DNA of 64,000 nt from Maridesulfovibrio salexigens DSM 2638 (lineage in GTDB: Bacteria; Desulfobacterota; Desulfovibrionia; Desulfovibrionales; Desulfovibrionaceae), in NCBI RefSeq assembly GCF_000023445.1, contig NC_012881.1, forward strand, positions 1,245,501 to 1,309,500. The letters run 5' to 3'. This document shows, one piece after another, positions 26,421 to 34,740 of the stretch. How positions within the stretch are numbered: position 1 is the stretch's first letter; every line of letters starts with the position of its first letter. The position numbers and the translations under genes were made by a program. The notes beneath the pieces are model-generated. The model was not told where the DNA came from and did not search any database. It saw only the letters and a list, made by a program, of their open reading frames with translations.

Positions 26421-27353
26421 TCAACCGAATCTGCTTAGGAAGGATTTGATTCGTCCTTTTACAAAGCGGACGGGTTCAAATTCCATGGGACTCAGTTGTT
26501 CTGGAACTTTGAAATCAGTAGTGTCGAAGTCGTCAGGAGGTTCGATTACATATTTAATGTGGTCAGGATTATAGCCGTGTATCTTCTGGTGTGCGGTTTC
26601 CCGCCAGAGCAGAATCTTTTTGGGGCTTAAGCCAAGCAGCATGTATATGGCGGTATCAAGGGCATAGGGATTGGTCGATCCTGCCAGCAAACTCATGGAG
26701 TAGGGCTTGCCGCTGATCGGTCCGGTTTCATGCATAGGATAAATTGCATCCATTAAGTTAAAGGCCAAGGGCATGGATTGGACCACTTCAATGATCATCT
26801 TTTCCATTAGTCCGGGTGTTTCACCAAAGCGGGTATGAGCGTAAGCCTTGCGGAAACCTACCACTGTTCCGAACAGGTTTTTCACTGCCCCGGTGACTAC
26901 GAATTGACCATGAGCCTTGAGTTTGGGGACATTTATGATCATGTCCGATTCAAGGGCATCACGCGAGATACCGATGGTTTCTCCAAAAGAAAGTTTGAGC
27001 GGGGTAGGGCGGCCGAGGCTTTTGGGTTTCAGTCCCATCTTTTTCAAGCCGTCAGTCATGCCGATGGCTTTGGAAACCTGTGCAGCACTACCGTAGCCCG
27101 GAGAGTCCGCTACTGTGATCTGCGCTCCGCAATCCTTGAGGTAACGGCAGAGCGAAAGAGTCACGTTCGGATGGGTACAGGCCAATGGATTCTTAGAGGA
27201 AACAAGATTGGGCTTAACCAGCACTTTGGTGCCGGGGTGAACTTTTAGTCCGCATTCTTCCACGGTCATAGCGACTGCCGTATCCAGAAATGTGGATTCA
27301 TATTCAAGGATACGGAAAAAGGCGACAGGGATTTTCGGATTATTACTGCTCAT
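26421..27353 (-). CDS. DUF362 family protein
   Basis: 310 residues. The family pattern is clear: GTKVLVKPNLVSSKNP, ACTHPNVTLSLCRYLKDCGAQITVADSPGYG, DMIINVPKLKAHGQFVVTGAVKNLFGTV, and an Asp in LMDAIYPMHETGP. DUF362 proteins are of unproven function; some carry ferredoxin domains, but this one has none and only scattered cysteines. It has no signal peptide. Its start overlaps the end of the Lys-rich membrane protein gene by 11 bp, so it belongs to the TauE transcription unit. Confidence 0.88.
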   Translation of the reverse strand: MSSNNPKIPVAFFRILEYESTFLDTAVAMTVEECGLKVHPGTKVLVKPNLVSSKNPLACTHPNVTLSLCRYLKDCGAQITVADSPGYGSAAQVSKAIGMTDGLKKMGLKPKSLGRPTPLKLSFGETIGISRDALESDMIINVPKLKAHGQFVVTGAVKNLFGTVVGFRKAYAHTRFGETPGLMEKMIIEVVQSMPLAFNLMDAIYPMHETGPISGKPYSMSLLAGSTNPYALDTAIYMLLGLSPKKILLWRETAHQKIHGYNPDHIKYVIEPPDDFDTTDFKVPEQLSPMEFEPVRFVKGRIKSFLSRFG

Positions 27354-28686
27354 CTGGTTTTATCTCTTTTTTGGCCGCTCGTTTAACTTTTTCCGGTTTT
27401 GTTGCTGATGGTTGGGCAGCGGGCTTCTTTGTCTGTTTTTGGCCTGGTTCCGGTTTGGGCTTGGTTGCAGCTTTTTTTCTCCCCTGCTGAGTAGTTACTT
27501 TTTTGCCTTTGTTTTGTGAAGTGGACTCTTTTACTTTTTTGGCGGAGGCTGTTTTTTTGACAGGTTTGCCGCTAGCATCCTTTTTAACCGGACGCTTTTT
27601 TGGTTCTGCTGGTTTTACAGCCTTTTTCTTTGCGTGCTCAGCCGGATTCGGTTTTGCTGCGGATTTCTGAAGGGCAGTCTTCTTTTTGAGCACTTTCTTG
27701 GCCTGCTGCTCCCCTGATGGTGCCGCAGCTTTTTTAGGACTCGGTTTTGCTGCTTGGGCCGGGGCGGATTTTTCCTTTTTCCCAGCTTTTTTTGCAGCTG
27801 TGGCGGCGGTCTCTTGTTTGAGTTTCGGTTCAGGTTTCTTTTGCAGTGCTTCTTTGTTGGTTCGCGTGCTTTTGACTTTTTGGCCCTGATCCCCTTTTTT
27901 CTTTTTTGCGGCCTTAGCTTTTGCTGCTCTTTTTTTCTTGGCGGCAAGGGCATCCTTTTGAGCATCCGATAATTCTCGGCCTAGTCTGATGCGTACGCTT
28001 TTCATGAAATCTTCAGAAGCTAGGGTACCGAAGAAAAAGAAATTGGACATATCCCAGAGGACGGCAAATAGAAGTATACCTATTGTTCCTAATGCAAGAT
28101 ATGCGAAGCCTGATGTTTGGCTGACCGGTAGTGCTTCTCGCAGGTTATAGGCAGGAATGAGCAGTTTTTGACGGATTTTATTGATCAGCATTTCCGCCTT
28201 ATCTTGCTTTTGAGAAGCCATTGCACCGGACATTTTTTGCAGTATCCGGTTAAGGTAATACATAGCCTGAATTGCAGGCATGGAATATCTGCGCTCTAAG
28301 GCATCAAACCTGTTGAAGTATAGCAGGTGAATATCATCCATGAAAAATTTGAGAGTGTAGCCGAGGTCGCCCTGAATGTTTATCTTTCGACCTTTTGGAG
28401 TGACGGTCAGCTTATTGCGCAGGAACATCATTGTCGCGATTCGGGCTTCATCGTTGTCCCTGAAGACTAGTGTTATATTGAAATTTTTGCCGAGAAATTG
28501 TTTGTTCTCAGCTTCAATTATTTTGAAGGGAGGTTTTATTCCTTTGCGCAAAGAGTTGAAGGTGGATTCCATGGCCTCAAATCCGTCTGCACCTTTAAAG
28601 AAAGGCAGATGCATGGCCCCGACTATAAGCATGCTGGAAATGAAAAGCATGGCCGCGATGATGAGGGTTTTAATAGAGTAGGTCAT
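27343..28686 (-). CDS. Two-pass membrane protein with histone-like Lys/Ala/Pro-rich tail
   Basis: 447 residues, family not recognised. A membrane segment lies at about 7-25, a folded extracytoplasmic region of about 170 residues comes next, and a second membrane segment follows at about 196-225 (YLALGTIGILLFAVLWDMSNFFFFG). The last 200 residues are low complexity, almost wholly Lys, Ala, Pro, Thr and Gln, with KKAAKP-like repeats reminiscent of histone H1. With both membrane segments counted, this strongly basic tail should be cytoplasmic. Its ATG overlaps the stop of the TauE gene (ATGA, 28683-28686). The TauE protein has a strongly acidic loop, so contact between the two is plausible. Confidence 0.8.
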   Translation of the reverse strand: MTYSIKTLIIAAMLFISSMLIVGAMHLPFFKGADGFEAMESTFNSLRKGIKPPFKIIEAENKQFLGKNFNITLVFRDNDEARIATMMFLRNKLTVTPKGRKINIQGDLGYTLKFFMDDIHLLYFNRFDALERRYSMPAIQAMYYLNRILQKMSGAMASQKQDKAEMLINKIRQKLLIPAYNLREALPVSQTSGFAYLALGTIGILLFAVLWDMSNFFFFGTLASEDFMKSVRIRLGRELSDAQKDALAAKKKRAAKAKAAKKKKGDQGQKVKSTRTNKEALQKKPEPKLKQETAATAAKKAGKKEKSAPAQAAKPSPKKAAAPSGEQQAKKVLKKKTALQKSAAKPNPAEHAKKKAVKPAEPKKRPVKKDASGKPVKKTASAKKVKESTSQNKGKKVTTQQGRKKAATKPKPEPGQKQTKKPAAQPSATKPEKVKRAAKKEIKPDEQ

Positions 28687-30152
28687 TTCTTTTCCTCCTC
28701 TGCCTCAACCGGTTGTAAGGATTTATATACTCCGCTTAGAAAGGCGAAAAACATCCATCCTCCGAAAATCCCGGCTCCGATGAGCAGAATGTATGATCCG
28801 CTCGAATCAAAAGTAGAAACCAATCCTGCGTCAATGGATGCACCAGCTTTGCGCAATAGAGCAGGGATAGCCAGTATGCGGTTGATGATCACTGAGACTA
28901 CCAGTAGGGCAACCAGCCCTTTGACCCGGTAGGGAAGGATATTCTTAAGACTTTTGCTGCCTATATGGAGGCCGGTTATGGTTCCGAAGACCAGCCCTGT
29001 TATGCAGTAAATGTTGATGAATCCGTTCAAACCGTATGTAGACATTGTTAAGCCCCCAGTTGAAAGGGCCAGCCTTGCCAGATCTGTCCCGGCTACCAGT
29101 GCGGCTACGCAGGCAAAGCCTTTGGTCATAACGGTGAAGGTCAGGATTACCCCGCCTGATCCGGTCATGGCCATGAAAAAGCCACCAACGACTGTTAGAA
29201 AAAAGATCGGCAGAATGGGGATGCTTTCTGCTTTGTCCTCTTCTTCTGCCGTATCCAGATCAGGCTCTTCCCCGCCCCGGCGCATTTCAGCCGGTTCCAG
29301 TTGGTCCTCTTCTTCATCTTTTATGGTTGAAGGAAATTTTATGTACGGCGGTAGCTTCATGCTTCGCATGCTGCGGGCAATTTCCCAAGGTTCTTCGTCC
29401 GGGTATAATTCATCTTCAAATTGCGGTTCGGGTTCAGGCTTCGGCTTTTCTTCTTGTGGTTGGGCTTGCTCGTCCTTTCCTTCTTTGGGTTCTCCTTCCT
29501 CTTTTTTTTTCTCTTCTTTCTTAGGCTGTTCTGCCGGGGCTTCAGCTTGCGTGTTTATTGCCTGTTGTTCTTGATCTTTTTCCTGCTCTTTGCGCAGAAG
29601 TTCAAGAGCATATTTTTGTGCAGCTTCACGGAAATCCGGGATAATAATGAATGAGTATATGATAAGCCAGAGGGCGATCATGGATGAGATGAAAACATCA
29701 TTTCCGGCTGGGTCGGCAATGAATATTTTTTTGCATAATGTGTAGCCGGCGAGTCCACCAAGGACTGTACCGAAAGTCATGATCAAGGCCAGTGTATATT
29801 TGATACGACGGTTGATGCCCATGCGCAGGCTTTGGATGGTGCTGAAGATAAAAAGCCGAAACATCTCTGAACCGACAGCGTATATTCCGCTTACTCCTGC
29901 AGTCATCAGTGCCGGAACAACCAGCAGCCCGCCGCCTGCCCCTATTACCGCGCTGAGCATTCCGGTAACAAGGCCGATGGCTGTGCATTGAAAAAATCCC
30001 GGACCGTCAGCGTCCGGCAGAATGTATGGGTTGTTGGCTCGTCCGATGTAGGCTGGAATTTTGATGTCTGCTGCGTGCAACAGCAGGGGGCAGAGCAGGA
30101 GAAATACTGCACTGATGAGTAGAAAAATGTCTCGGCCGGAAGGTTTCTTCAT
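28683..30152 (-). CDS. TauE/SafE-family anion exporter with acidic central loop
   Basis: 489 residues. A signal-like first segment (FLLISAVFLLLCPLLLHAA) precedes the TauE core. The core's two half-repeats are marked by GLVTGMLSAVIGAGGGLLVVPAL near 60 and GGFFMAMTGSGGVILTF near 320. The family moves sulfite, sulfonates or other sulfur anions across the inner membrane. Between the halves (about 190-310) is a long Glu/Lys/Pro/Gln-rich stretch with net negative charge, which most members lack. It is the first gene of a minus-strand unit that continues with the Lys-rich membrane protein and the DUF362 protein. A role in sulfur-anion traffic fits a sulfate reducer but is an inference. Confidence 0.88.
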   Translation of the reverse strand: MKKPSGRDIFLLISAVFLLLCPLLLHAADIKIPAYIGRANNPYILPDADGPGFFQCTAIGLVTGMLSAVIGAGGGLLVVPALMTAGVSGIYAVGSEMFRLFIFSTIQSLRMGINRRIKYTLALIMTFGTVLGGLAGYTLCKKIFIADPAGNDVFISSMIALWLIIYSFIIIPDFREAAQKYALELLRKEQEKDQEQQAINTQAEAPAEQPKKEEKKKEEGEPKEGKDEQAQPQEEKPKPEPEPQFEDELYPDEEPWEIARSMRSMKLPPYIKFPSTIKDEEEDQLEPAEMRRGGEEPDLDTAEEEDKAESIPILPIFFLTVVGGFFMAMTGSGGVILTFTVMTKGFACVAALVAGTDLARLALSTGGLTMSTYGLNGFINIYCITGLVFGTITGLHIGSKSLKNILPYRVKGLVALLVVSVIINRILAIPALLRKAGASIDAGLVSTFDSSGSYILLIGAGIFGGWMFFAFLSGVYKSLQPVEAEEEKK

Positions 30153-30353
30153 GTGAGTCCCTGCCTGATTGAGTAATGATTTTATTTACATATAAAAAGA
30201 ATTGGGAAATATATCAACCATCTGTCTTTTCTTCTCGTCTGTAATCATGAGCACAACTTGCACTTGTTATTTTTAAGTAGTAGAAGTTTAGCCCTGATCA
30301 TAAATATTGGTTTATATTTTAAAAGCTTAAGTATAAGGCGAAGCGGGGTTGGC

Positions 30354-31838
30354 ATGAGCGGTAAATTGGTTTCCATGAACGATCTTTCACTTACACTGGA
30401 TCGTGGACCGGTGTTGCAGGGTATCGATTGGGATATCCGTTCCGGTGAGCATTGGGCAGTACTCGGGCCTAACGGTGCAGGTAAAACTACATTGATGATG
30501 ATTTTGGCCGGTGAAGTCTGGCCGGATGACGAGACCAGCCGGGAATTCAGGGTTGAGGGTGAGATCGTCCACAGCCCGCTGGAACCCCTTGAGCGTTACC
30601 GTATGATTTCCCCGGAACATCAGGATATTTTTGAGAAATTGGCCTGGGACGTAACCGGGGAAGAAGTCGTTTTAGCCGGTAAGGATAATACTCCATTTTT
30701 ATATCGTCTCGCAGATGATGAAGAGTACGTGCGGGTCCGTGATTTTATGGAATCGTTGGGGATGCTGGACCTTGCCAAGCGCAGCATGGTTAAGATGTCT
30801 CGAGGTGAGGGACGTAAGATTCTCATTGCCCGCGCTTTGATGGCTGAACCGGAAATACTTATTCTGGACGAATTTCTTGAGGGCATTGACCAGCAATCCC
30901 GTGAGCAGTTGATCCGGGCAATTGATATTGCCGCTGCCAACGGAACGACTATTGTTTGCTCCGCTCATCGAAAGGAAGAACTGCCTTCCTGCGTCAATAA
31001 GACTTTATATATCCGTGACGGCAAGATTGATCATTGCCGGGACGGAGATGGACTTGAAGTCTCCTGCGCAAGTCCTCGGGATTTGAAGCGGACTCCGCCT
31101 GAAGTGAACAGCATTGAGCCGGGACGGACTTTATTTAAACTTTCCGATGCAAGTGTTGTTTTTCTCGGTAAGACTGTGCTGAACAACATTGACTGGGAAA
31201 TGACCGGCGGTCAAAGCTGGGCTGTTTTGGGTCGTAACGGTGCCGGGAAATCCACTCTTTTGCGTTTGCTCTACGGAGATGCCGCAGCCTATGCCGCTGA
31301 AGATGAGATGAAACGTCTGCCCGAGAGAGGCGATAGTTTGCGTTCTGTTCGTGGACGTATGGGCATGGTTTCCGCTTCTATGCAGGCTTCATTCGGCGAA
31401 GCAGTTGGTAAGCCTATACCGATTTTCGATGTGGTGCTTTCCGGGTTCTTTGCTTCCGCAGGAATTCTGGATGATATTTCAGATGAAATGCGTGAGAAGA
31501 CATGGGAGTGGTTACGTTTCTTCGGTATTTCTGATCTGGCGAATCGGCCTATGGAACAGGTTTCTTACGGGCAATTGCGCAAGGCATTTATTGCCCGTGC
31601 ACTGATCTCTGGGCCGGATGTTCTGTTGCTTGATGAGCCGCTGGCCGGAGTTGATGAAGAATCCCGGCATGAGATTTATCAATTGTTGGAATTACTCGCT
31701 AGGGCCGGAGTCGCCATGGTCTACGTGACTCACCACCGTGAAGAATTGATTCCGTCAATCTCACATGTTCTCGAAATTGAAGGGGGCAGGGTCGCCTTCC
31801 GGGGAACTAAAGAAGATTATTTCAAGTTGCGCGACTAA
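30354..31838 (+). CDS. Twin-domain ABC ATPase, ModF/PhrA-like
   Basis: 494 residues from ATG 30354; an upstream TTG/ATG extension would begin in AT-rich leader DNA. Two complete ABC domains are present. The first has Walker A GPNGAGKTTL, a modified signature MSRGEGRK and Walker B ILILDEFLEGID. The second has GRNGAGKSTL, VSYGQLRK and VLLLDEPLAGVD, with a His switch in VTHHREE. No membrane domain is present and no permease is near. ModF-type proteins share this twin layout and are tied to molybdate genes; others regulate or repair rather than transport. The partner is unknown. Confidence 0.88.
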   Translation: MSGKLVSMNDLSLTLDRGPVLQGIDWDIRSGEHWAVLGPNGAGKTTLMMILAGEVWPDDETSREFRVEGEIVHSPLEPLERYRMISPEHQDIFEKLAWDVTGEEVVLAGKDNTPFLYRLADDEEYVRVRDFMESLGMLDLAKRSMVKMSRGEGRKILIARALMAEPEILILDEFLEGIDQQSREQLIRAIDIAAANGTTIVCSAHRKEELPSCVNKTLYIRDGKIDHCRDGDGLEVSCASPRDLKRTPPEVNSIEPGRTLFKLSDASVVFLGKTVLNNIDWEMTGGQSWAVLGRNGAGKSTLLRLLYGDAAAYAAEDEMKRLPERGDSLRSVRGRMGMVSASMQASFGEAVGKPIPIFDVVLSGFFASAGILDDISDEMREKTWEWLRFFGISDLANRPMEQVSYGQLRKAFIARALISGPDVLLLDEPLAGVDEESRHEIYQLLELLARAGVAMVYVTHHREELIPSISHVLEIEGGRVAFRGTKEDYFKLRD

Positions 31839-31839
31839 G

Positions 31840-31870
31840 AAAAAGGGGATGTTGAACATCCCCTTTTTTT
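31840..31870. terminator. Bidirectional terminator
   Basis: AAAAAGGGGATGTT-ga-ACATCCCCTTTTTTT is a perfect hairpin with A- and T-tracts, between the converging twin-ABC gene and the small lipoprotein gene. Confidence 0.93.
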
Positions 31871-32132
31871 ATTTCTTGATCCAGCCTTTGGCATTCATAC
31901 AGCGCTGGAAGGCTTTAACTTCCTTGGTGTAAAGATCTTGATCTTGTGTGTAAGTCCTTTGCGGAAGATCGTTGTCCGGGGCGGAGTTGGTAGCCTTTTG
32001 CGATCTTTCCAGACATTCGGACCTGTCTGCGGCAAAACGTTCACTTCTGTTTACAGAAAGATCCAGAGTGGGGTTGTGCCATGATGTGCAGCCACCTAAC
32101 AGCAGAAGTCCGGTCAGTACGATATATTTCAT
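31869..32132 (-). CDS. Small lipoprotein of unknown function
   Basis: 87 residues from ATG 32132, which has AAGGAC seven bases upstream. MKYIVLTGLLLLGGC is a textbook lipobox with the acylated Cys at position 15. The mature part carries two more cysteines (RSECLERS and FQRCMNAKGW), spaced as if to form a disulfide in the periplasm. It begins 13 bases after the cysQ stop on the same strand, so the two are cotranscribed. No family was recognised. Confidence 0.8.
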   Translation of the reverse strand: MKYIVLTGLLLLGGCTSWHNPTLDLSVNRSERFAADRSECLERSQKATNSAPDNDLPQRTYTQDQDLYTKEVKAFQRCMNAKGWIKK

Positions 32133-32145
32133 GTGTTGTCCTTCA

Positions 32146-32901
32146 TCAGGCTTTGACAATGAAGCCTGCATTTCTCAAATTTTCTTTGTTGTAAGGGAAT
32201 TCCTTCCCATCCAGTCCAAGCATGGAGCCGCCCGCAGCCTCAACAATAGCTTGCCCTGCTCCCGTATCCCATTCCATGGTAGGGTTAAAGCGTGGGTAAA
32301 GATGTGCTTTGCCTTCAGCAACAAGGCAGAATTTTATAGCACTGCCCGCAGGAGTCATTTTTTCCACGTTGAGAGTTTCCAGATAATCCGCAAGTTCCGG
32401 TGCAGGGTGTGACCTGCTTCCGACCACGATTAGTCCTTCGTTTTCAGCTGGAGGACGGGTGGATATGGCTACAGGAGGTTCGCCGTTTTTGCTAACCTGT
32501 GCTCCAGTTTCGATGCTTCCGGTATAGAGCGCGTCCTGAGTTGGGGCGTAGACTACTCCCAGAATCGGGCGTTTCTTACGCATCAGTGCTATGCATACGC
32601 AGAATTCACCATTGTCCTTGATAAACTCTTTAGTGCCGTCCAATGGATCTATGAGGAAAAAAATATCCCATTGTTTTCTTTCTTCGTAGGGTATTTTGGT
32701 TCCCTCTTCCGATAATATGGGTATTTCTGGATATAGTTCTTTCAGACGTTTGGAAATCACTTCGTTTGAGGCAATGTCAGCTTCAGTAACAGGTGATTTA
32801 TCATTCTTGTTTTTCACGTCAAAGCCTTTATTACGGACAGCCATGATAGCAGCTCCGGCTTCGCGTGCAATACAGGATAGATTCTTGATTATTTCTTCCA
32901 T
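32146..32901 (-). CDS. cysQ: 3'(2'),5'-bisphosphate nucleotidase CysQ (inositol monophosphatase family)
   Basis: 251 residues. The Mg-dependent, Li-sensitive phosphatase motifs are all present: KSPVTEADIASNEVI, LSEEGTKIPYEER (metal-ligand Glu), IDPLDGTKEFI (the WxDPLDGT motif) and EWDTGAGQAIVEAAGG near the C terminus. The KEFI extension of the second motif and overall length fit CysQ better than SuhB. CysQ removes 3'-phosphoadenosine 5'-phosphate, a by-product of PAPS chemistry. In a dissimilatory sulfate reducer the exact substrate could differ. Confidence 0.9.
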   Translation of the reverse strand: MEEIIKNLSCIAREAGAAIMAVRNKGFDVKNKNDKSPVTEADIASNEVISKRLKELYPEIPILSEEGTKIPYEERKQWDIFFLIDPLDGTKEFIKDNGEFCVCIALMRKKRPILGVVYAPTQDALYTGSIETGAQVSKNGEPPVAISTRPPAENEGLIVVGSRSHPAPELADYLETLNVEKMTPAGSAIKFCLVAEGKAHLYPRFNPTMEWDTGAGQAIVEAAGGSMLGLDGKEFPYNKENLRNAGFIVKA

Positions 32902-33013
32902 GTGGTAAGCATTATCAAAGCTTTATCAAAGTGTCATCTATTGTAATAGCTTGTTTAGTTGATTTTAACTTGTCTGTGTGTGAAGTTTATCTTTGAATGT
33001 TACAGGGGGAATT

Positions 33014-33856
33014 ATGAAGATAGATGTCAAAGTTTCAGAGATGCTTGACGGGCAGTTCACGGAAAAGCGTTTTGCCTCTGGAGAACAGGTTCTTATTGCT
33101 CCACATGCTCTGCTTAGGAAGACTTCTCGTGATCTCGGACTGGATATGAATTGTGTTGAGCGGGCCGTTTTTTCTAAGGGAGCTGTCCCGGAGCGCTACG
33201 CTCGAAATTTTATGACTTTCTCTGCGGATGAACAGCGGCAGTTGTTTTTTTCAAAGGTGGCCATGGTTGGCATGGGCGGGCTTGGAGGACATCTACTCGA
33301 GTCTTTGGCCCGAGCCGGAGTAGGGCATATAACAGCATGCGATGGTGACAGCTTTGAGCCTTCCAATCTTAACAGGCAAAGATTTGCAGTAGAAAACACT
33401 CTTTACAGCAAGAAAAGCGAGGCCGCTTTTGAAATGATAAGGGAAGTTAATCCTGCTGTGTTTCTGGATGTTCGATCAGAGTTTATTGATGAAGATTTTG
33501 AGTCTTTTATCAGAGGTGCTGATCTTGTTGCTGATTGTCTGGGAGGACTTGAGTACAGAGGAAAGCTCAAAAGTGCTGCTGCAAAGTTAGGTGTCCCTTT
33601 AGTGACGGCATCTGTAGCCGGTTGGGCCGGGGTTGTTTCTACAGTTTTTCCGGGAGACATTTCTCCTGCTGATTTTTTTGGCTCTAATAATGGTCTTGAG
33701 GAGGAATTGGGTACTCCTATTCCAGCTATTTCAACTGCTGTTGGAGTTCAGTGTGGTGAGATTCTAAAGATACTCAGCGGTAAAAAATCTTCTCTTTCAG
33801 GGAAAGCTTTAATGTTTGATTTATCTAAGTCATATTTTGAAACAGTCTCCCTTTAA
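33014..33856 (+). CDS. ThiF/MoeB/HesA-family ubiquitin-activating-like adenylyltransferase
   Basis: 280 residues from ATG 33014, which follows AGGGGGA. The Rossmann nucleotide-binding motif is clear (VAMVGMGGLGGHLLESLARAGVGHITACDGD), followed by the Arg finger region FEPSNLNRQRF and LVADCLGGLEYRGKL. Family enzymes adenylate the C-terminal glycine of a small sulfur-carrier protein (ThiS, MoaD or similar). The usual pair of CxxC zinc motifs is absent, and no sulfur-carrier gene lies beside it. The first 80 residues are an extra N-terminal segment. A partner carrier is presumably encoded elsewhere. Confidence 0.85.
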   Translation: MKIDVKVSEMLDGQFTEKRFASGEQVLIAPHALLRKTSRDLGLDMNCVERAVFSKGAVPERYARNFMTFSADEQRQLFFSKVAMVGMGGLGGHLLESLARAGVGHITACDGDSFEPSNLNRQRFAVENTLYSKKSEAAFEMIREVNPAVFLDVRSEFIDEDFESFIRGADLVADCLGGLEYRGKLKSAAAKLGVPLVTASVAGWAGVVSTVFPGDISPADFFGSNNGLEEELGTPIPAISTAVGVQCGEILKILSGKKSSLSGKALMFDLSKSYFETVSL

Positions 33857-33916
33857 TCCGTTGGTATGAAAACTGGTTCTTAGGATTTTTATTTTTTACA
33901 GATGAATATTTTAGAG

Positions 33917-33954
33917 AAAACCGAGGCACAATAAAATGTGCCTCGGTTTTTTTT
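33917..33954 (+). terminator. Intrinsic terminator after the ThiF-like gene
   Basis: The stem AAAACCGAGGCACA pairs with TGTGCCTCGGTTTT and continues into eight T residues. Confidence 0.94.
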
Positions 33955-34373
33955 GGGAATATTATTTTATTTTTTAAAATTTAAATATGTATAAGCGTCT
34001 ATTGGTTGTAGTACTAATGTATAAAATTGTGCCTATGGCAATTTTATTGAGTGTTTACGTAAATATATATCTATTAGATTAATGAATGTTTTGTAAATAT
34101 ATGACTGTTGTATGCATGTTTGGTATGGATGTTTAATATAATCTACTGTAGGATTAGTGTGTTTTGCATTGTGCTTAGTTTAGTTTGTCTTTGTTTGTTA
34201 GTTTATAACGCGATTTAGGAAAAACTTTTTAAAATATTAAAATGAAATTAGCAATGCAAACAGGCGAATCTATTGGAAAAAATTCATAATTGTGTGGACA
34301 AGATAGTCTTTTGAATATATTTCTACGTTTATTGTTTTTCTTAACTGAAATAATTTAAAGGTAGGAAATACTT
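33955..34373. other. AT-rich intergenic region without a recognisable gene
   Basis: About 420 bases, clearly richer in A and T than the flanking genes, with runs such as TAAATATATATC. No open frame of useful size, tRNA or hairpin terminator was found. It must hold the promoter of the small gene at 34374, but several AT-rich hexamers could serve as the -10 box and I cannot choose. It could hide a small RNA or be decayed foreign DNA. Confidence 0.5.
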
Positions 34374-34604
34374 ATGAATAAGCATTTTGAAGAAGCTATT
34401 GTAGAAATGAATAACGTTTCTGCTGCTCTTGAATTTATAAGCGAATCTATTGAGTGCCATGCTGCTGAAGGACGTTCTCTCAATGCATGTGGTTTGGCCT
34501 ATTTGACTAAGATGTTGGGGGTAAGTTCTTCCAATGCGGCTGATATCTGTTGGGGTATATTTCCTGAGGGGACGGCCGGAAGTAGCGAGTCTTGCGATTC
34601 GTGA
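34374..34604 (+). CDS. Small cytoplasmic protein of unknown function
   Basis: 76 residues with AAGGTAGG nine bases before the ATG. The first 45 residues are predicted helical and amphipathic (FEEAIVEMNNVSAALEFISESIECHAAEG). Three cysteines lie in the middle and one near the C terminus. No signal peptide and no known family were recognised. It is 136 bases upstream of the receiver-phosphatase gene on the same strand and may be cotranscribed. The ribosome site and codon use support a real gene. Confidence 0.6.
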   Translation: MNKHFEEAIVEMNNVSAALEFISESIECHAAEGRSLNACGLAYLTKMLGVSSSNAADICWGIFPEGTAGSSESCDS

Positions 34605-34740
34605 TTATGAGCCTGTTTATACTACATAATCGGTTTGATTTGTGCTAACCTCATTCTGAATTTAAAGTATTAAATGGCATTAATTCCTGTTGGTGCTGCG
34701 GAATATATTCTAGGATTGTTATGTTAGCGGAGGTTTTCAG

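Noticed and set aside
27615-27965. 116-codon minus-strand frame rich in Lys and Arg within the Lys-rich tail region
   Set aside because: A frame-shifted reading of the low-complexity AAG/AAA-rich tail of the 27343-28686 gene.
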